Numbered from the stretch's first letter, positions 42,400 to 51,213 are shown. The stretch is 64,000 nucleotides of DNA from Streptomyces marinisediminis (GCF_026262575.1 NZ_JAPKFL010000010.1:110369-174368), one strand, 5' to 3'. A program made the numbers and translations. The notes: generated by a model not told the origin, from the letters alone.

Positions 42400-43398
42400 A
42401 TGAAAATAGCCGACACCATCGCCCCGCCCCCACAGCAGGAGCTGCCGCCCCAGGCGCCGAAGCCCTCGAAGTCCGCCCGCCACCGCGGTGACCGGATCTT
42501 CCTGGGCCTCTCCCGGGGCTCCGGCATCGCGCTGCTGGTCATCATGGCCGCCATCGCGGCCTTCCTGACCTGGCGGACGGCCAACGCGCTCGCCGTCAAC
42601 GAGGGCAACTTCTTCACCACCTTCGACTGGAACGCCAACGCCGACCCGCCCGTCTTCGGCATCGCCGTCCTCGCCTTCGGCACGGTGGTCAGCTCGGTGA
42701 TCGCCATGGCGCTGGCCGTGCCGATCGCCGTCGGCATCGCGCTGTTCATCTCGCACTACGCCCCGCGCAGGCTGGCCACCCCGCTCGGGTACGTCATCGA
42801 CCTGCTGGCGGCCGTGCCGTCCATCGTCTACGGCCTGTGGGGCGCGCTCTTCCTGGTGCCGCACCTGTCGGGGCTGTTCTACTGGATGGACGACTACCTG
42901 GGCTGGACGGGCGTCTTCGACTACTCCGGCGGAGCCGCCCGCTCGCTGTTCACCGTCGGCATCGTGCTGGCGATCATGATCCTGCCGATCGTCACCAACG
43001 TCTCCCGCGAGGTCTTCCTCCAGGTGCCCAAGATGCACGAGGAGGCCGCGCTCGCGCTGGGCGCGACCCGGTGGGAGGTCATCCGCATGTCGGTGCTGCC
43101 GTTCGGCCGCTCCGGCGTCATCAGCGCCTCGATGCTCGGGCTGGGGCGCGCGCTGGGCGAGACGATGGCGGTGGCCACCGTGCTCTCGCCCAGCTTCGTC
43201 ATCAAGCTCAGCCTGCTCGACCCGGGCGGCGGCACCTTCGCCCAGAACATCGCCGCCGGCTTCAACGAGGCCGGGGACGTCGGGCGCGACGCCCTCATCG
43301 CCTCCGGCCTGGTGCTGTTCGTCATCACCCTGGTGGTGAACGGCGGCGCCCGCATGATCATCGCTCGCCGCAAGGAGTACTCGGGGGCCAACGCATGA
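42400..43398 (+). CDS. pstC: Phosphate ABC transporter permease PstC
   Basis: The 332-residue permease has six membrane helices and PstC blocks: FGTVVSSVIAMALAVPIAVGIALFISHYAPRR, AAVPSIVYGLWG, LPIVTNVSREVFLQVPKMHEEAALALGATRWEV and the EAA-type loop LGRALGETMAVATV. It forms the phosphate channel with PstA. The ATG at 42400 has GGAGAG 3-9 bases upstream. An open frame upstream overlaps the hairpin and is not conserved. It ends overlapping pstA (ATGA). Confidence 0.95.
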   Translation: MKIADTIAPPPQQELPPQAPKPSKSARHRGDRIFLGLSRGSGIALLVIMAAIAAFLTWRTANALAVNEGNFFTTFDWNANADPPVFGIAVLAFGTVVSSVIAMALAVPIAVGIALFISHYAPRRLATPLGYVIDLLAAVPSIVYGLWGALFLVPHLSGLFYWMDDYLGWTGVFDYSGGAARSLFTVGIVLAIMILPIVTNVSREVFLQVPKMHEEAALALGATRWEVIRMSVLPFGRSGVISASMLGLGRALGETMAVATVLSPSFVIKLSLLDPGGGTFAQNIAAGFNEAGDVGRDALIASGLVLFVITLVVNGGARMIIARRKEYSGANA

Positions 43399-44474
43399 GC
43401 AACGCCGTCTTGGACACCTCCCCCGTCGACTCCGCCGACCGCGGGTCCGACTCCCTGCGCCACGCCCGCCTGCCGCGCTGGGCGCCGCTGGGCATCGCCG
43501 TGCTCTCCGCCGCGCTGGGCAGCGCCGTCGGCCTGGTCGCCGACCTGAGCAGCAAGGCCCAGTGGGGCCTGATCGCCGCGCTGCTGTTCGTGGGGATCAC
43601 CTTCGCCCTCACCACCGCCGTCGAAGGCGTCCGCCAGGCCCGGGACCGGCTGGCGACCAGCCTGGTGTGGGTCTGCTTCATCGCCGCCCTCGTCCCGCTC
43701 GCCTCCCTGGTGTGGGAGACGGTCGTCCGCGGCATCGGGCTGCTCGACGGCTACTTCCTGACGCACTCGATGAGCGGCCTGCGCGACCTCCAGCCCGGCG
43801 GCGGCGTCTACCACGCCCTCATCGGCACCGTGCAGCAGGTCGGCCTGGCGGCGCTGATCGCCGCCCCGATCGGCCTGCTGACGGCGATCTACCTGGTCGA
43901 GTACGGCGGCGGCAAGCTGGCCCGCGCCGTGACCTTCTTCGTCGACGTCATGACCGGCATCCCCTCGATCGTGGCCGGCCTGTTCGTCCTCAGCTTCTGG
44001 ATCATCCTGCTGGACTTCGGCTACTCCGGCTGGGCGGGCGCCATGGCGCTGGCCATCCTGATGATGCCGATCGTCGTGCGCTCCACCGAGGAGATGCTCA
44101 AGCTCGTCCCGAACGAGCTGCGCGAGGCCTCCCTCGCCCTGGGCGTGCCCAAGTGGCGGACGATCCTCAAGGTGGTGCTGCCCACCGCGATCGGCGGCAT
44201 CACCACCGGCGTCATGCTCGCCGTCGCCCGCATCGCGGGCGAGACCGCACCGGTGATGCTGCTGGTGTTCGGCGCCGCGTCGATCAACAACAACCCGTTC
44301 GAGGGGCCGCAGTCCTCGCTGCCGTACTTCATCTGGCAGCAGTTCAAGGCCGGCAACCAGTACGCGTACGACCGGGCCTGGGCCGCCGCGCTCGTGCTGA
44401 TCGGTCTCGTGATGCTGCTCAACCTGCTGGCCCGCGGCATCGCCCGCTGGAAGGCCCCCAAGGCCGGTCGCTGA
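43395..44474 (+). CDS. pstA: Phosphate ABC transporter permease PstA
   Basis: The 359-residue permease shows the PstA pattern, with GTVQQVGLAALIAAPIGLLTAIYLVEYG, DVMTGIPSIVAGLFVLSFW, VVRSTEEMLKLVPNELREASLALGVPKW and ARIAGETAPVMLLVFGAASIN. It has an N-terminal extension with two or three extra helices, usual in actinobacteria. It is translated from an ATG overlapping the pstC stop and partners PstC in the membrane. Confidence 0.95.
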   Translation: MSNAVLDTSPVDSADRGSDSLRHARLPRWAPLGIAVLSAALGSAVGLVADLSSKAQWGLIAALLFVGITFALTTAVEGVRQARDRLATSLVWVCFIAALVPLASLVWETVVRGIGLLDGYFLTHSMSGLRDLQPGGGVYHALIGTVQQVGLAALIAAPIGLLTAIYLVEYGGGKLARAVTFFVDVMTGIPSIVAGLFVLSFWIILLDFGYSGWAGAMALAILMMPIVVRSTEEMLKLVPNELREASLALGVPKWRTILKVVLPTAIGGITTGVMLAVARIAGETAPVMLLVFGAASINNNPFEGPQSSLPYFIWQQFKAGNQYAYDRAWAAALVLIGLVMLLNLLARGIARWKAPKAGR

Positions 44475-44525
44475 TCCCGGCGGACCCACGACGTAGACGA
44501 AGCACCAGAAGAGAAGTGATCTGAC

Positions 44526-45302
44526 ATGGCCAAGCGCATCGACGTCAGCGGCCTCACCGCCTACTACGGCTCCCACAAGGCCATCGAGGACATCTCGATG
44601 ACCGTCGAACCCCGTTCGGTGACCGCCTTCATCGGCCCCTCCGGCTGCGGCAAGTCCACCTTCCTGCGCACCCTGAACCGCATGCACGAGGTCACCCCCG
44701 GCGGCCGCGTCGAGGGCAAGGTGCTGCTGGACGACGAGTCCCTGTACGGACCCGGCGTCGACCCCGTCGCCGTCCGGCGCACCATCGGCATGGTCTTCCA
44801 GCGGCCGAACCCGTTCCCGACGATGTCCATCTACGACAACGTCGCGGCAGGACTGCGGCTGAACGGCGCGTACCGCAAGAGCGAGCTCGACGGCGTCGTC
44901 GAGAAGTCGCTGCGCGGCGCGAACCTGTGGAACGAGGTCAAGGACCGGCTCAACAAGCCCGGCTCCGGCCTCTCCGGCGGGCAGCAGCAGCGGCTGTGCA
45001 TCGCCCGCGCCATCGCCGTCGAACCGCAGGTGCTGCTGATGGACGAGCCCTGCTCCGCACTCGACCCGATCTCCACGATCGCCATCGAGGACCTGATCGG
45101 GGAGCTCAAGGAGCAGTACACGATCGTCATCGTCACCCACAACATGCAGCAGGCCGCGCGCGTCTCCGACCGCACCGCGTTCTTCAACCTCGCGGCGATC
45201 GGGCAGCCCGGCAAGCTCATCGAGATCGACGACACCGAGCGCATCTTCTCCAACCCCTCGGTGCAGGCCACCGAGGACTACATCTCCGGCCGCTTCGGCT
45301 GA
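44526..45302 (+). CDS. pstB: Phosphate ABC transporter ATPase PstB
   Basis: The 258-residue ATPase has Walker [10 protein letters not shown], the PstB-specific stretch [17 protein letters not shown], the signature [16 protein letters not shown], Walker [16 protein letters not shown] and the switch VTHNMQQA. It powers phosphate import through PstCA. It begins 51 bases after pstA with its own ribosome-binding site (AGAAGTGAT region) and is followed by a strong terminator. Confidence 0.96.
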   Translation: MAKRIDVSGLTAYYGSHKAIEDISMTVEPRSVTAFIGPSGCGKSTFLRTLNRMHEVTPGGRVEGKVLLDDESLYGPGVDPVAVRRTIGMVFQRPNPFPTMSIYDNVAAGLRLNGAYRKSELDGVVEKSLRGANLWNEVKDRLNKPGSGLSGGQQQRLCIARAIAVEPQVLLMDEPCSALDPISTIAIEDLIGELKEQYTIVIVTHNMQQAARVSDRTAFFNLAAIGQPGKLIEIDDTERIFSNPSVQATEDYISGRFG

Positions 45303-45347
45303 GCAGACGTCTGCGGTGCTGCATGGCGGTGCCACCGCAGGACGAAA

Positions 45348-45379
45348 GGGCCCGCCTCCGTTGCCCCGGAGGCGGGCCC
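45348..45379 (+). terminator. Rho-independent-like terminator of the pst operon
   Basis: GGGCCCGCCTCC (45348-45359) pairs perfectly with GGAGGCGGGCCC (45368-45379) around an 8-base loop, 46 bases after the pstB stop. A perfect palindrome GCAGACGTCTGC (45303-45314) and a weaker hairpin (45312-45339) precede it. Confidence 0.88.
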
Positions 45380-45744
45380 GCCCCATTCCGCGCCCGGCCG
45401 GGGAGGCGGAACCCTTCGGGACGGCGCCCCCGGCCCCCGGCCCCGGCCCCGGCCCCGTCCCGCCGGGCGGCGTACGCGGCGGAAGCGGCGTGCCGGACGG
45501 GAGCGGGGCGTCGGCGGGGTGCCCTCAGAAAAAAAAGAATGCTATCTTTCCGCTGCCGACGGACGCTGCCGACCAGGGGGACGTATGCCCGCACCGCGCA
45601 CGCCGCGCCCCCGCCCCCGCCCGCGCCGTGCGCGCGGCAGCGCCCCCCACTCCGTCGGCCCCCGACCCCCGCGCGCCGCCGCCCCCCGGACTGACCAACC
45701 GGCGGTCGGCGGCGTGCGGGCCCGTCACCGGCCGCGCGCGGCCG
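45380..45744. promoter_or_regulatory. Gene-free region with an AT-rich ARE-like element (45533-45547)
   Basis: No supportable gene lies here. An A-run with AAAAGAATGCTATCT (45533-45547) stands out in the GC-rich DNA. It resembles AAAAGAGTGTTCTCT (48198-48212) in the receptor/AfsA intergenic region, at 12 of 15 positions. Both could be binding sites for the gamma-butyrolactone receptor. A small Arg/Pro-rich frame with AGGGGG before an ATG at 45585 follows, but I do not call it a gene. Confidence 0.35.
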
Positions 45745-46500
45745 TCACACGGCGCTGCAGCCGCCGTCCACCGGCACCGAGGCGCCGGTGACGAAGGAGG
45801 CGCGGTCGCTGCACAGCCACACCACCGCCTGCGCGACCTCCTCCGGGTCGGCGAGGCGCCGCTGTATCGCCCGCGCCACGGCGTGCTCCTCAAGACCCGG
45901 CACCCGCGTGGCGGCGTCCGCCAGCATCTCGGTGCGCGTGCTGCCCACCATCAGCGCGTTGACCCGGATGCCCCGCGCGCCGTACTCGGCGGCCGCGGCC
46001 TTGGTGAGCCCGGCCACCGCGTGCTTGGCCGCCACGTACGGCGCGGCCGCGCCGGTGGCGAACAGCCCCGCCGTGCTGGAGGTGTTGACGATGGACCCGC
46101 CCCGGCCCTGGCGCAGCATCACCGGTATCTGCTGCCGCAGGCAGTTCCACACCCCGCGCACGTTGACGTCCATGATCCGGTCGTAGTCCGCGTCGTCCAT
46201 CGCGTGCAGCGGCGTGCCCAGCGTCCCCCACCCGGCGTTGTTGAAGGCCGCGTCCAGCGAGCCGAAGGTCTCCACCGCCACCGACACCGCGCGCGCCACG
46301 TCGGCGGGGGAACAGACGTCGCCCGCCGCCGCCACCGCCCGCCCGCCGGAGGCGGTGACGGACTCCACCAGCTCCCGCAGGCGGTCGGCGCGCCGCGCCA
46401 TCACCACCACCGCCGCGCCCTCGGCGGCCAGCAGCCGGGCCGCCGCCGCGCCGATGCCGCTGGACGCCCCCGTGACCATCACCGTCTTGCCGCTCAGCAC
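45745..46500 (-). CDS. Short-chain dehydrogenase/reductase of the gamma-butyrolactone cassette
   Basis: The 251-residue protein is a classical SDR: cofactor motif TGASSGIGAAAARLL, NNAG in AAFNNAGWGTLG, catalytic Ser in VNTSSTAGL, and YVAAKHAV with Tyr and Lys. The C-terminal VDGG is also present. Reductases of this kind complete gamma-butyrolactone synthesis in several Streptomyces, which fits its place in a cassette with an AfsA homologue and a receptor. A role in other secondary metabolism is possible. The GTG at 46500 has GAGGG a few bases upstream. It lies 130 bases after the NmrA-like gene on the same strand. Confidence 0.85.
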   Translation of the reverse strand: MLSGKTVMVTGASSGIGAAAARLLAAEGAAVVVMARRADRLRELVESVTASGGRAVAAAGDVCSPADVARAVSVAVETFGSLDAAFNNAGWGTLGTPLHAMDDADYDRIMDVNVRGVWNCLRQQIPVMLRQGRGGSIVNTSSTAGLFATGAAAPYVAAKHAVAGLTKAAAAEYGARGIRVNALMVGSTRTEMLADAATRVPGLEEHAVARAIQRRLADPEEVAQAVVWLCSDRASFVTGASVPVDGGCSAV

Positions 46501-46630
46501 AGCACCCTCACCCTTCGTCGAACGCCTTCCCCGCGGCCCCCACCGGGCCCGGGCCACGCCAGCCGCCCCGCGCCGCCGAGGCGGACGGCCCTCGGCCGCG
46601 GCGCCCCGGCGGCGCACCGAGCCGCCGGGC

Positions 46631-47542
46631 TCAGAAGTGCTCCGCGTGCTCCTTCGCCCACGTCTCGAACGGCGTCGCCGGTTCCCCGGTGACCTCGGCC
46701 ACGGTGTGCGCCACCGCGGCGGCCTCCCCCGCACCACGCCGCCGCGCCGCCTCCAGCAGCGCCTGCGCCACCGGCTCGGGCAGCCGCGCGCGCCACCGCC
46801 GCAGCGCCTGCTCCGCCGTCAGCTCCTCGAAGCGCAGCGGCCGGTCCAGCACCCGGGACAGCACCCGCGTCTGCTCCCGGGCGGACAGCGGCTCCGGCCC
46901 GGTCAGCGCGTAGGTGCGGCCCGCGTGCCCCGGCTCGGTCAGCGCCCGCACCGCGACCGCCGCGACGTCCCGGGGGTCGACGCAGGCGGTGCGCGCGGTG
47001 CCGCCCAGCGCCCGCACCACGCCCTCCGCCCGCACGGAGGCGGCCCAGGAGAGCGCGTTGGACATGGGGGTGCGCATCCGCAGCACCGTCCAGGACAGGC
47101 CGGAGGCGTGCAGCAGGCGCTCCCCGTTCCGGTTCCAGCGCGCGATCAGGTCGTCGGCGCCCGGGTCCGCCACCGCCAGCCAGGAGAGGCGGACCGCGTG
47201 CCGGGCCCCGGCCGAGCGCGCCGCGGCCAGGATGTTCTCGTCGTCGGCGGGGCGCATCGGGTCGGCCGTCACGACGAAGACGGCGTCGGCCCCCGCCATC
47301 GCGCGCTCCAGCGCCGGCGCGTCCCGGTAGTCCGCGACCGCGACCTCGCCCGGCAGCCGGAGATCCGCCGCCCTGGCCGGATCGCGCACCACCAGCCGGG
47401 TCCGGGCCACCGGCGCCAGCAGCCGCGCGACGTGGCGGCCCACGGCGCCGGTCGCCCCCGTCACGACGATCCGCGGCCGCCCGCCGGGCCCCGCCACCGG
47501 TTCCGCCACCGGCTCCGCCGCCGGTTCCACCGCCCGTTCCAT
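46631..47542 (-). CDS. NmrA-like NAD(P)-binding reductase of the gamma-butyrolactone cassette
   Basis: The 303-residue protein is an atypical SDR of the NmrA/NAD(P)H-binding type. It has the Rossmann motif VVTGATGAVGRHVARLL, VRDPARAADL, VFVVTADPM, HAVRLSWLAV and the YALTGPEPLSAREQ block typical of this group. The N terminus has a short Glu/Pro/Ala repeat (EPAAEPVAEPVAGP). The ATG at 47542 shares one base with the receptor stop, so the two are co-translated. Reductases in this position may modify the butanolide precursor, but the exact step is not evident from sequence. Confidence 0.82.
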   Translation of the reverse strand: MERAVEPAAEPVAEPVAGPGGRPRIVVTGATGAVGRHVARLLAPVARTRLVVRDPARAADLRLPGEVAVADYRDAPALERAMAGADAVFVVTADPMRPADDENILAAARSAGARHAVRLSWLAVADPGADDLIARWNRNGERLLHASGLSWTVLRMRTPMSNALSWAASVRAEGVVRALGGTARTACVDPRDVAAVAVRALTEPGHAGRTYALTGPEPLSAREQTRVLSRVLDRPLRFEELTAEQALRRWRARLPEPVAQALLEAARRRGAGEAAAVAHTVAEVTGEPATPFETWAKEHAEHF

Positions 47543-48159
47543 CAGGCGCACCTCCCGCGCTCCTCGCCGAACTCCAGCCGTCTGATCACGCTCGGCACCG
47601 CCAGCGCGGGGAGCAGGCAGCGCCAGGTCTCCGCGACGCGCTGCGGCAGGTCCTGGTGGCCGGACTCCATCCTGGCGTGCATCTGCGCCCCCGTACAGGC
47701 GTTCACCAGCAGCCGGGCCATCGCGTCCACGTCGACGCCCGCACGCAACTCGCGCCTGCGGTCCGCGACGTGCAGGTCGCGGGCGAGCACGTCGGCCCAC
47801 TGCCGGTGCGAGTTCTCCGCCGGGTCGATGAAGTGCTCCTGGTCCATGACCAGGCGGGCCCCGGCCAGCAGCACCGGGTCGTCCAGGAGACGGCAGGCCC
47901 AGGTCAGCGTGATGTCGACGGCGTGTTGCAGCCCCTGGGAGGCGTGCGGCGTCACCACCAGGTTCGGCTGGTTGCGGACGATCTCCCGGGCGAGGTCCTC
48001 CTTGTTCTGGAAGTGGAAGTACATCGCGCCCAGGGTCAGCCCGGCCCGGACGGCGATCCGCGCCACGCTCGCCCCGGCGAACCCGCTGGCGGCGAACTCC
48101 TCCGCCCCCGCGCGCACCAGCGCCGCGCGGGTGCGCACCGCCCGGTCCTGCTTCACCAT
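47542..48159 (-). CDS. Gamma-butyrolactone receptor-type TetR regulator (ScbR/ArpA family)
   Basis: The 205-residue protein opens with VKQDRAVRTRAALVRAGAEEF, followed by the TetR helix-turn-helix (GASVARIAVRAGLTLGAMYFHFQNKEDLA). It ends with LLPALAVPSVIRRLEFGEERG, both close to ScbR/ArpA receptors. These repress their own gene and antibiotic genes until a gamma-butyrolactone binds. The C-terminal ligand region is conserved in length. I chose the ATG at 48159 because receptor similarity starts there. In-frame TTG and GTG codons upstream are alternatives. Divergence from the AfsA homologue across an AT-rich region with repeats is the classical arrangement. Confidence 0.88.
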   Translation of the reverse strand: MVKQDRAVRTRAALVRAGAEEFAASGFAGASVARIAVRAGLTLGAMYFHFQNKEDLAREIVRNQPNLVVTPHASQGLQHAVDITLTWACRLLDDPVLLAGARLVMDQEHFIDPAENSHRQWADVLARDLHVADRRRELRAGVDVDAMARLLVNACTGAQMHARMESGHQDLPQRVAETWRCLLPALAVPSVIRRLEFGEERGRCA

Positions 48160-48194
48160 TCTTCCGGCCACCGCTCGTCCGATCTCCCTCGACA

Positions 48195-48290
48195 AAGAAA
48201 AGAGTGTTCTCTATTTTATGATCGGCGGCCCTCCGATTGACAGCACGGAAGGTTTTCGCATTTCAGCACGCGTCGACAGCACGGCAGGTT
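48195..48290. promoter_or_regulatory. Receptor/AfsA divergent promoter with ARE-like element and direct repeats
   Basis: An AT-rich inverted element, AAAAGAGTGTTCTCT plus TATTTT (48198-48218), lies before the receptor gene. Two 16-base direct repeats, GACAGCACGGAAGGTT (48239-48254) and GACAGCACGGCAGGTT (48275-48290), differ at one base and are 36 bases apart. CAGCACG occurs a third time at 48264-48270. These are candidate operators for the receptor and for AfsA-gene control. Confidence 0.5.
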
Positions 48291-48316
48291 GACACGTTCC
48301 AACGGGGAGAGAACGC

Positions 48317-49258
48317 ATGGACACCGGCACCGCTCGCACGCCCACGCCCGCCGTCACTCCGCCACCGGACCCGGCGCTGGGGGGTTACGTGCGCAAGTCG
48401 GAGCCGGCCGAGGTCTTCGTCCGCGCCTGGCACACCGTGTCCGCGCACACCCACGTCGTCACGTTGAGCTGGCCCCGCGCCCACGCCTTCTACACCCTGG
48501 ACTCCGGGCTCACCAGCCCGCTGCTGTTCACCGAGTCGGTGCGGCAGGCGCTGGCCGTCCTGTCGCACACCGTGCACGAGATCCCGCTCGGCCACCGCCT
48601 GGGCTGGGAGTACGTCCACTCCACCGTCACCACCGCCGCCCTGCGCGACGGGGCCCGGGCCCCGGCCGTGGAACTCCGGGTGACCCACACCGGCGTCACC
48701 CGCCGCCGCGGCGGCTCCGTCCACCTGACGGCGCACGTCACCGGCACCCGCGACGGCGACCCCCTGGGCACCGCCGAGATCCGCTACACCACCCACCCGC
48801 CGGCCATCTACGACCGGCTGCGCCGCGAGTACGCCGACGCCCGGCGCGCCTTCGCCAACGCGCTGCCGCTGCCGGCCCCCGTCGCCCCCAGCCTGGTGGG
48901 GCGCGCGGACCCGCGGGACGTCGTCATCGCGCCGACGGCCACCCGGCACCGCTACCAGCTCCGCACCGACACCGCCCACTCGGTGCTCTTCGACCACCCG
49001 CACGACCACGTGCCCGGCATGGTGCTCCTGGAGGCCGTCTCACAGGCCGCGCAGGCGGAGGCCCGGCCCCGCCGCGTGCTGCCGGTCGACTTCGACAGCA
49101 CCTTCTCGCGCTACGTCGAGTTCGACGCGCCCTGCTGGCTCGACGTCCGGCCCGAGCCGCGCGACCCCTCCGGCCGCGAGCGGGTGCGCGTGCGCGGCAC
49201 GCAGAACGACCAGGAGGTGTTCTCCTCCCTCACCGTCCTCGACCCGCGCACACGCTGA
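48317..49258 (+). CDS. afsA: AfsA/ScbA-type gamma-butyrolactone synthase
   Basis: The 313-residue protein has the two AfsA repeats. The N-terminal one includes VSAHTHVVTLSWPRAHAFY and SPLLFTESVRQALAVLSH. The C-terminal one includes LFDHPHDHVPGMVLLEAVSQAAQ. AfsA joins a beta-ketoacyl chain from fatty-acid synthesis to dihydroxyacetone phosphate, the first step to gamma-butyrolactone signals. The ATG at 48317 has GGGGAGAG about 6 bases upstream. With the divergent receptor and two reductase genes it forms a complete signalling cassette. Confidence 0.93.
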   Translation: MDTGTARTPTPAVTPPPDPALGGYVRKSEPAEVFVRAWHTVSAHTHVVTLSWPRAHAFYTLDSGLTSPLLFTESVRQALAVLSHTVHEIPLGHRLGWEYVHSTVTTAALRDGARAPAVELRVTHTGVTRRRGGSVHLTAHVTGTRDGDPLGTAEIRYTTHPPAIYDRLRREYADARRAFANALPLPAPVAPSLVGRADPRDVVIAPTATRHRYQLRTDTAHSVLFDHPHDHVPGMVLLEAVSQAAQAEARPRRVLPVDFDSTFSRYVEFDAPCWLDVRPEPRDPSGRERVRVRGTQNDQEVFSSLTVLDPRTR

Positions 49259-49323
49259 CCCGGCCCCGGCGGAGACGGGACACGGCGGGCACGCGCGGGC
49301 CGGACGCCGCGGGTACCGCACAC

Positions 49324-49373
49324 GCCAGCCGGACGGCGTCCGCGCGCCGCCAGCCGGACGGCGTCCGCGCGCC
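49324..49373. repeat. Two tandem 25-base repeats forming terminator-like hairpins
   Basis: A 25-base unit occurs twice in a row (49324-49348 and 49349-49373). Each holds the inverted repeat CGGAC-GGC-GTCCG. The array lies between the convergent AfsA-like and pit genes and ends two bases before the pit stop codon. It probably acts as a double terminator. Confidence 0.75.
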
Positions 49374-49374
49374 G

Positions 49375-50373
49375 CTAGCCGAACACCAGGTGGGTCGCGA
49401 AGTAGGCGAGCGCGGCGACCGCGGCCGCGGCCGGCATGGTGATGAACCACCCCGCGACGATGTTCTTCGCGACGCCCCACCGCACCGCCTTCACCCGCCG
49501 CGTCGCGCCGACGCCCATGATGGCCGAGGTGATGATGTGCGTGGTGGAGATCGGCGCGTGGAAGATGTAGGCCGTCGCGTACATCACGGACGCCGCCGTC
49601 GTCTCCGCCGCGAAGCCCTGCGGCGGGTCGAGTTCGATGATGCGCCGGCCGAGGGTGCGCATGATCCGCCAGCCGCCCGCGTACGTGCCGAGCGAGAGCA
49701 TCACGGCGCAGGCCACCTTCACCCACACCGGAATGGGGTCGCCGTAGTCCTCCACGTCCGCGATGACCAGGGCCATCACCACGATGCCCATCGTCTTCTG
49801 CGCGTCCTGGAGGCCGTGCCCGAGTGCCATGCCCGCCGCCGAGACGGTCTGCGCGACCCGGAAGCCGCGCTGCGCGCGGTGCGGGTTGGTGCGGCGGAAC
49901 ACCCACAGGATCGCCGTCATCACCAGGTACCCCAGCCCCAGCCCCACCAGCGGGGAGACGAACATGGGGATGACGATCTTCTCCAGCACGCCGTCCCAGT
50001 AGACGGTGCTGGCCCCGGCCAGTGCCGCGCCGACCATGCCGCCGAACAGGGCGTGCGAGGAGGACGAGGGCAGGCCGAAATACCAGGTGATCATGTTCCA
50101 CGCGATCGCCCCGACGAGCGCGGCGAACAGGATGATCATCCCGTGGTCGCCCCTCGGCGTCTCGATCAGGCCCTCGCTGACGGTCTCCGCGATGCCGCTG
50201 CCCATGAAGGCGCCCGCGAGGTTCATCACGGCGGCCATCAGGAGCGCCACCTTCGGCGTCAACGCCCGGGTGGAGATGGACGTCGCGATGGCGTTGGCGG
50301 AATCGTGGAACCCGTTGGTGTAGGTGAAGAAGAGGGCGACCCCGACCACGACGACGAGAGCGAGCGTGTCCAC
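49375..50373 (-). CDS. pitH1: Low-affinity inorganic phosphate transporter (PiT family)
   Basis: The 332-residue membrane protein has the PiT duplicated signature. The first copy is TNGFHDSANAIATSISTRALTP, with WYFGLPSSSSHALFGGMVGA. The second is in GMALGHGLQDAQKTMGIVVMAL and HAPISTTHIITSAIMGVGATRR. It imports metal-phosphate complexes with protons under phosphate-sufficient conditions. The GTG at 50373 is preceded by AAGGAG 11 bases away. It follows the DUF47 gene directly. In S. coelicolor, as I recall, pitH1 (SCO4138) and its DUF47 partner lie beside pstSCAB. Here the gamma-butyrolactone cassette separates the two. Confidence 0.93.
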   Translation of the reverse strand: MDTLALVVVVGVALFFTYTNGFHDSANAIATSISTRALTPKVALLMAAVMNLAGAFMGSGIAETVSEGLIETPRGDHGMIILFAALVGAIAWNMITWYFGLPSSSSHALFGGMVGAALAGASTVYWDGVLEKIVIPMFVSPLVGLGLGYLVMTAILWVFRRTNPHRAQRGFRVAQTVSAAGMALGHGLQDAQKTMGIVVMALVIADVEDYGDPIPVWVKVACAVMLSLGTYAGGWRIMRTLGRRIIELDPPQGFAAETTAASVMYATAYIFHAPISTTHIITSAIMGVGATRRVKAVRWGVAKNIVAGWFITMPAAAAVAALAYFATHLVFG

Positions 50374-50378
50374 GGCGG

Positions 50379-50999
50379 TCAGGACTCCTTGACCGCGATG
50401 GTCTCCACCGTGTTGGCGACGTGCTCGAACGCGTCCGCGGCCTCTTCCAGCACATCCACCACCTGTTTGAGTTTCAGCACCTCGATGGCGTCGTACTTGC
50501 CGTTGAACAGGTGGGCGAGCAGCTTGCGGTGGACCTGGTCGGCCTGGTTCTCCAGCCGGTTGACCTCGATCCAGTACTCGGTGAGGTTCTCCATCGTCCG
50601 CAGATGCGGCATCGCCTCGGCGGTCAGCTCGGCCGCCCGCGCCAGGACCTCGATCTGCTGGTCCACGCCCTTGGGCAGTTCGTCGATCTGGTAGAGGACC
50701 ACGAGGTCGACGGCCTCCTCCATGAAGTCCATGATGTCGTCGAGCGAGGACGCGAGGCGGTAGATGTCCTCGCGGTCGAACGGCGTGATGAAGGAGGAGT
50801 TGAGCTGGTGGAAGATCGCGTGCGTGGCGTCGTCGCCCGCGTGCTCGGCGGCGCGCATGCGCTCGGCGATCTCGGTCCGAGCGGAGGTCTCCGCCCCGAG
50901 CAGTTCCATGAGGAGCTTCGAACCGGTCACGATGTTGTCCGCGGACGCTGCGAACATGTCGTAGAAGCTCGTCTCCCTGGGGGTCAGACGAAAGCGCAC
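50379..50999 (-). CDS. DUF47 Pit accessory protein (PhoU-like)
   Basis: The 206-residue all-helical protein is near-identical in pattern to the Streptomyces Pit accessory protein: FRLTPRETSFYDMFAASADNIVTGSKLLMELLG, HQLNSSFITPFDREDIY, LDDIMDFMEEAVDLVVLY and EEAADAFEHVANTVETIAVKES. DUF47 proteins are related to PhoU and are thought to regulate the adjacent transporter. I chose the GTG at 50999 because conservation begins there and GAGGACC precedes it. A longer frame upstream is not conserved. It is the first gene of a two-gene operon with pit. Confidence 0.92.
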   Translation of the reverse strand: MRFRLTPRETSFYDMFAASADNIVTGSKLLMELLGAETSARTEIAERMRAAEHAGDDATHAIFHQLNSSFITPFDREDIYRLASSLDDIMDFMEEAVDLVVLYQIDELPKGVDQQIEVLARAAELTAEAMPHLRTMENLTEYWIEVNRLENQADQVHRKLLAHLFNGKYDAIEVLKLKQVVDVLEEAADAFEHVANTVETIAVKES

Positions 51000-51168
51000 T
51001 TCAGGTCCTCGGGGGTGCTCGGGCGACAGTTTGCTTGATGCTAGGCGCATCATCCGGCCACAGCGAACCGGCGGTCACCAGTGTCGCCCATCGTGCGCGG
51101 CCACGGGCACCGGGGCCGAAACCGGCAGTTCCGTGGCGTCGCGGCGCCGCCGGGGCAATCGGTACAAT

Positions 51169-51185
51169 ATACCCACACGGGGTAT
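51169..51185 (+). promoter_or_regulatory. CsoR operator overlapping the csoR promoter
   Basis: ATACCC-ACACG-GGGTAT is a perfect 6-base inverted repeat with a 5-base spacer, the pattern bound by CsoR regulators. A TACAAT sequence resembling a -10 element (51163-51168) directly precedes it. This suggests copper-relieved autorepression. Confidence 0.8.
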
Positions 51186-51213
51186 GACCCCGCGGCGACG
51201 AGGGAGAGTGACG

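Noticed and set aside
45585..45791. A small ORF with AGGGGG before its ATG next to the ARE-like element
   Set aside because: The product is almost only Arg, Pro and Ala, and it runs antisense into the SDR gene. It is noted only as context for the regulatory element.
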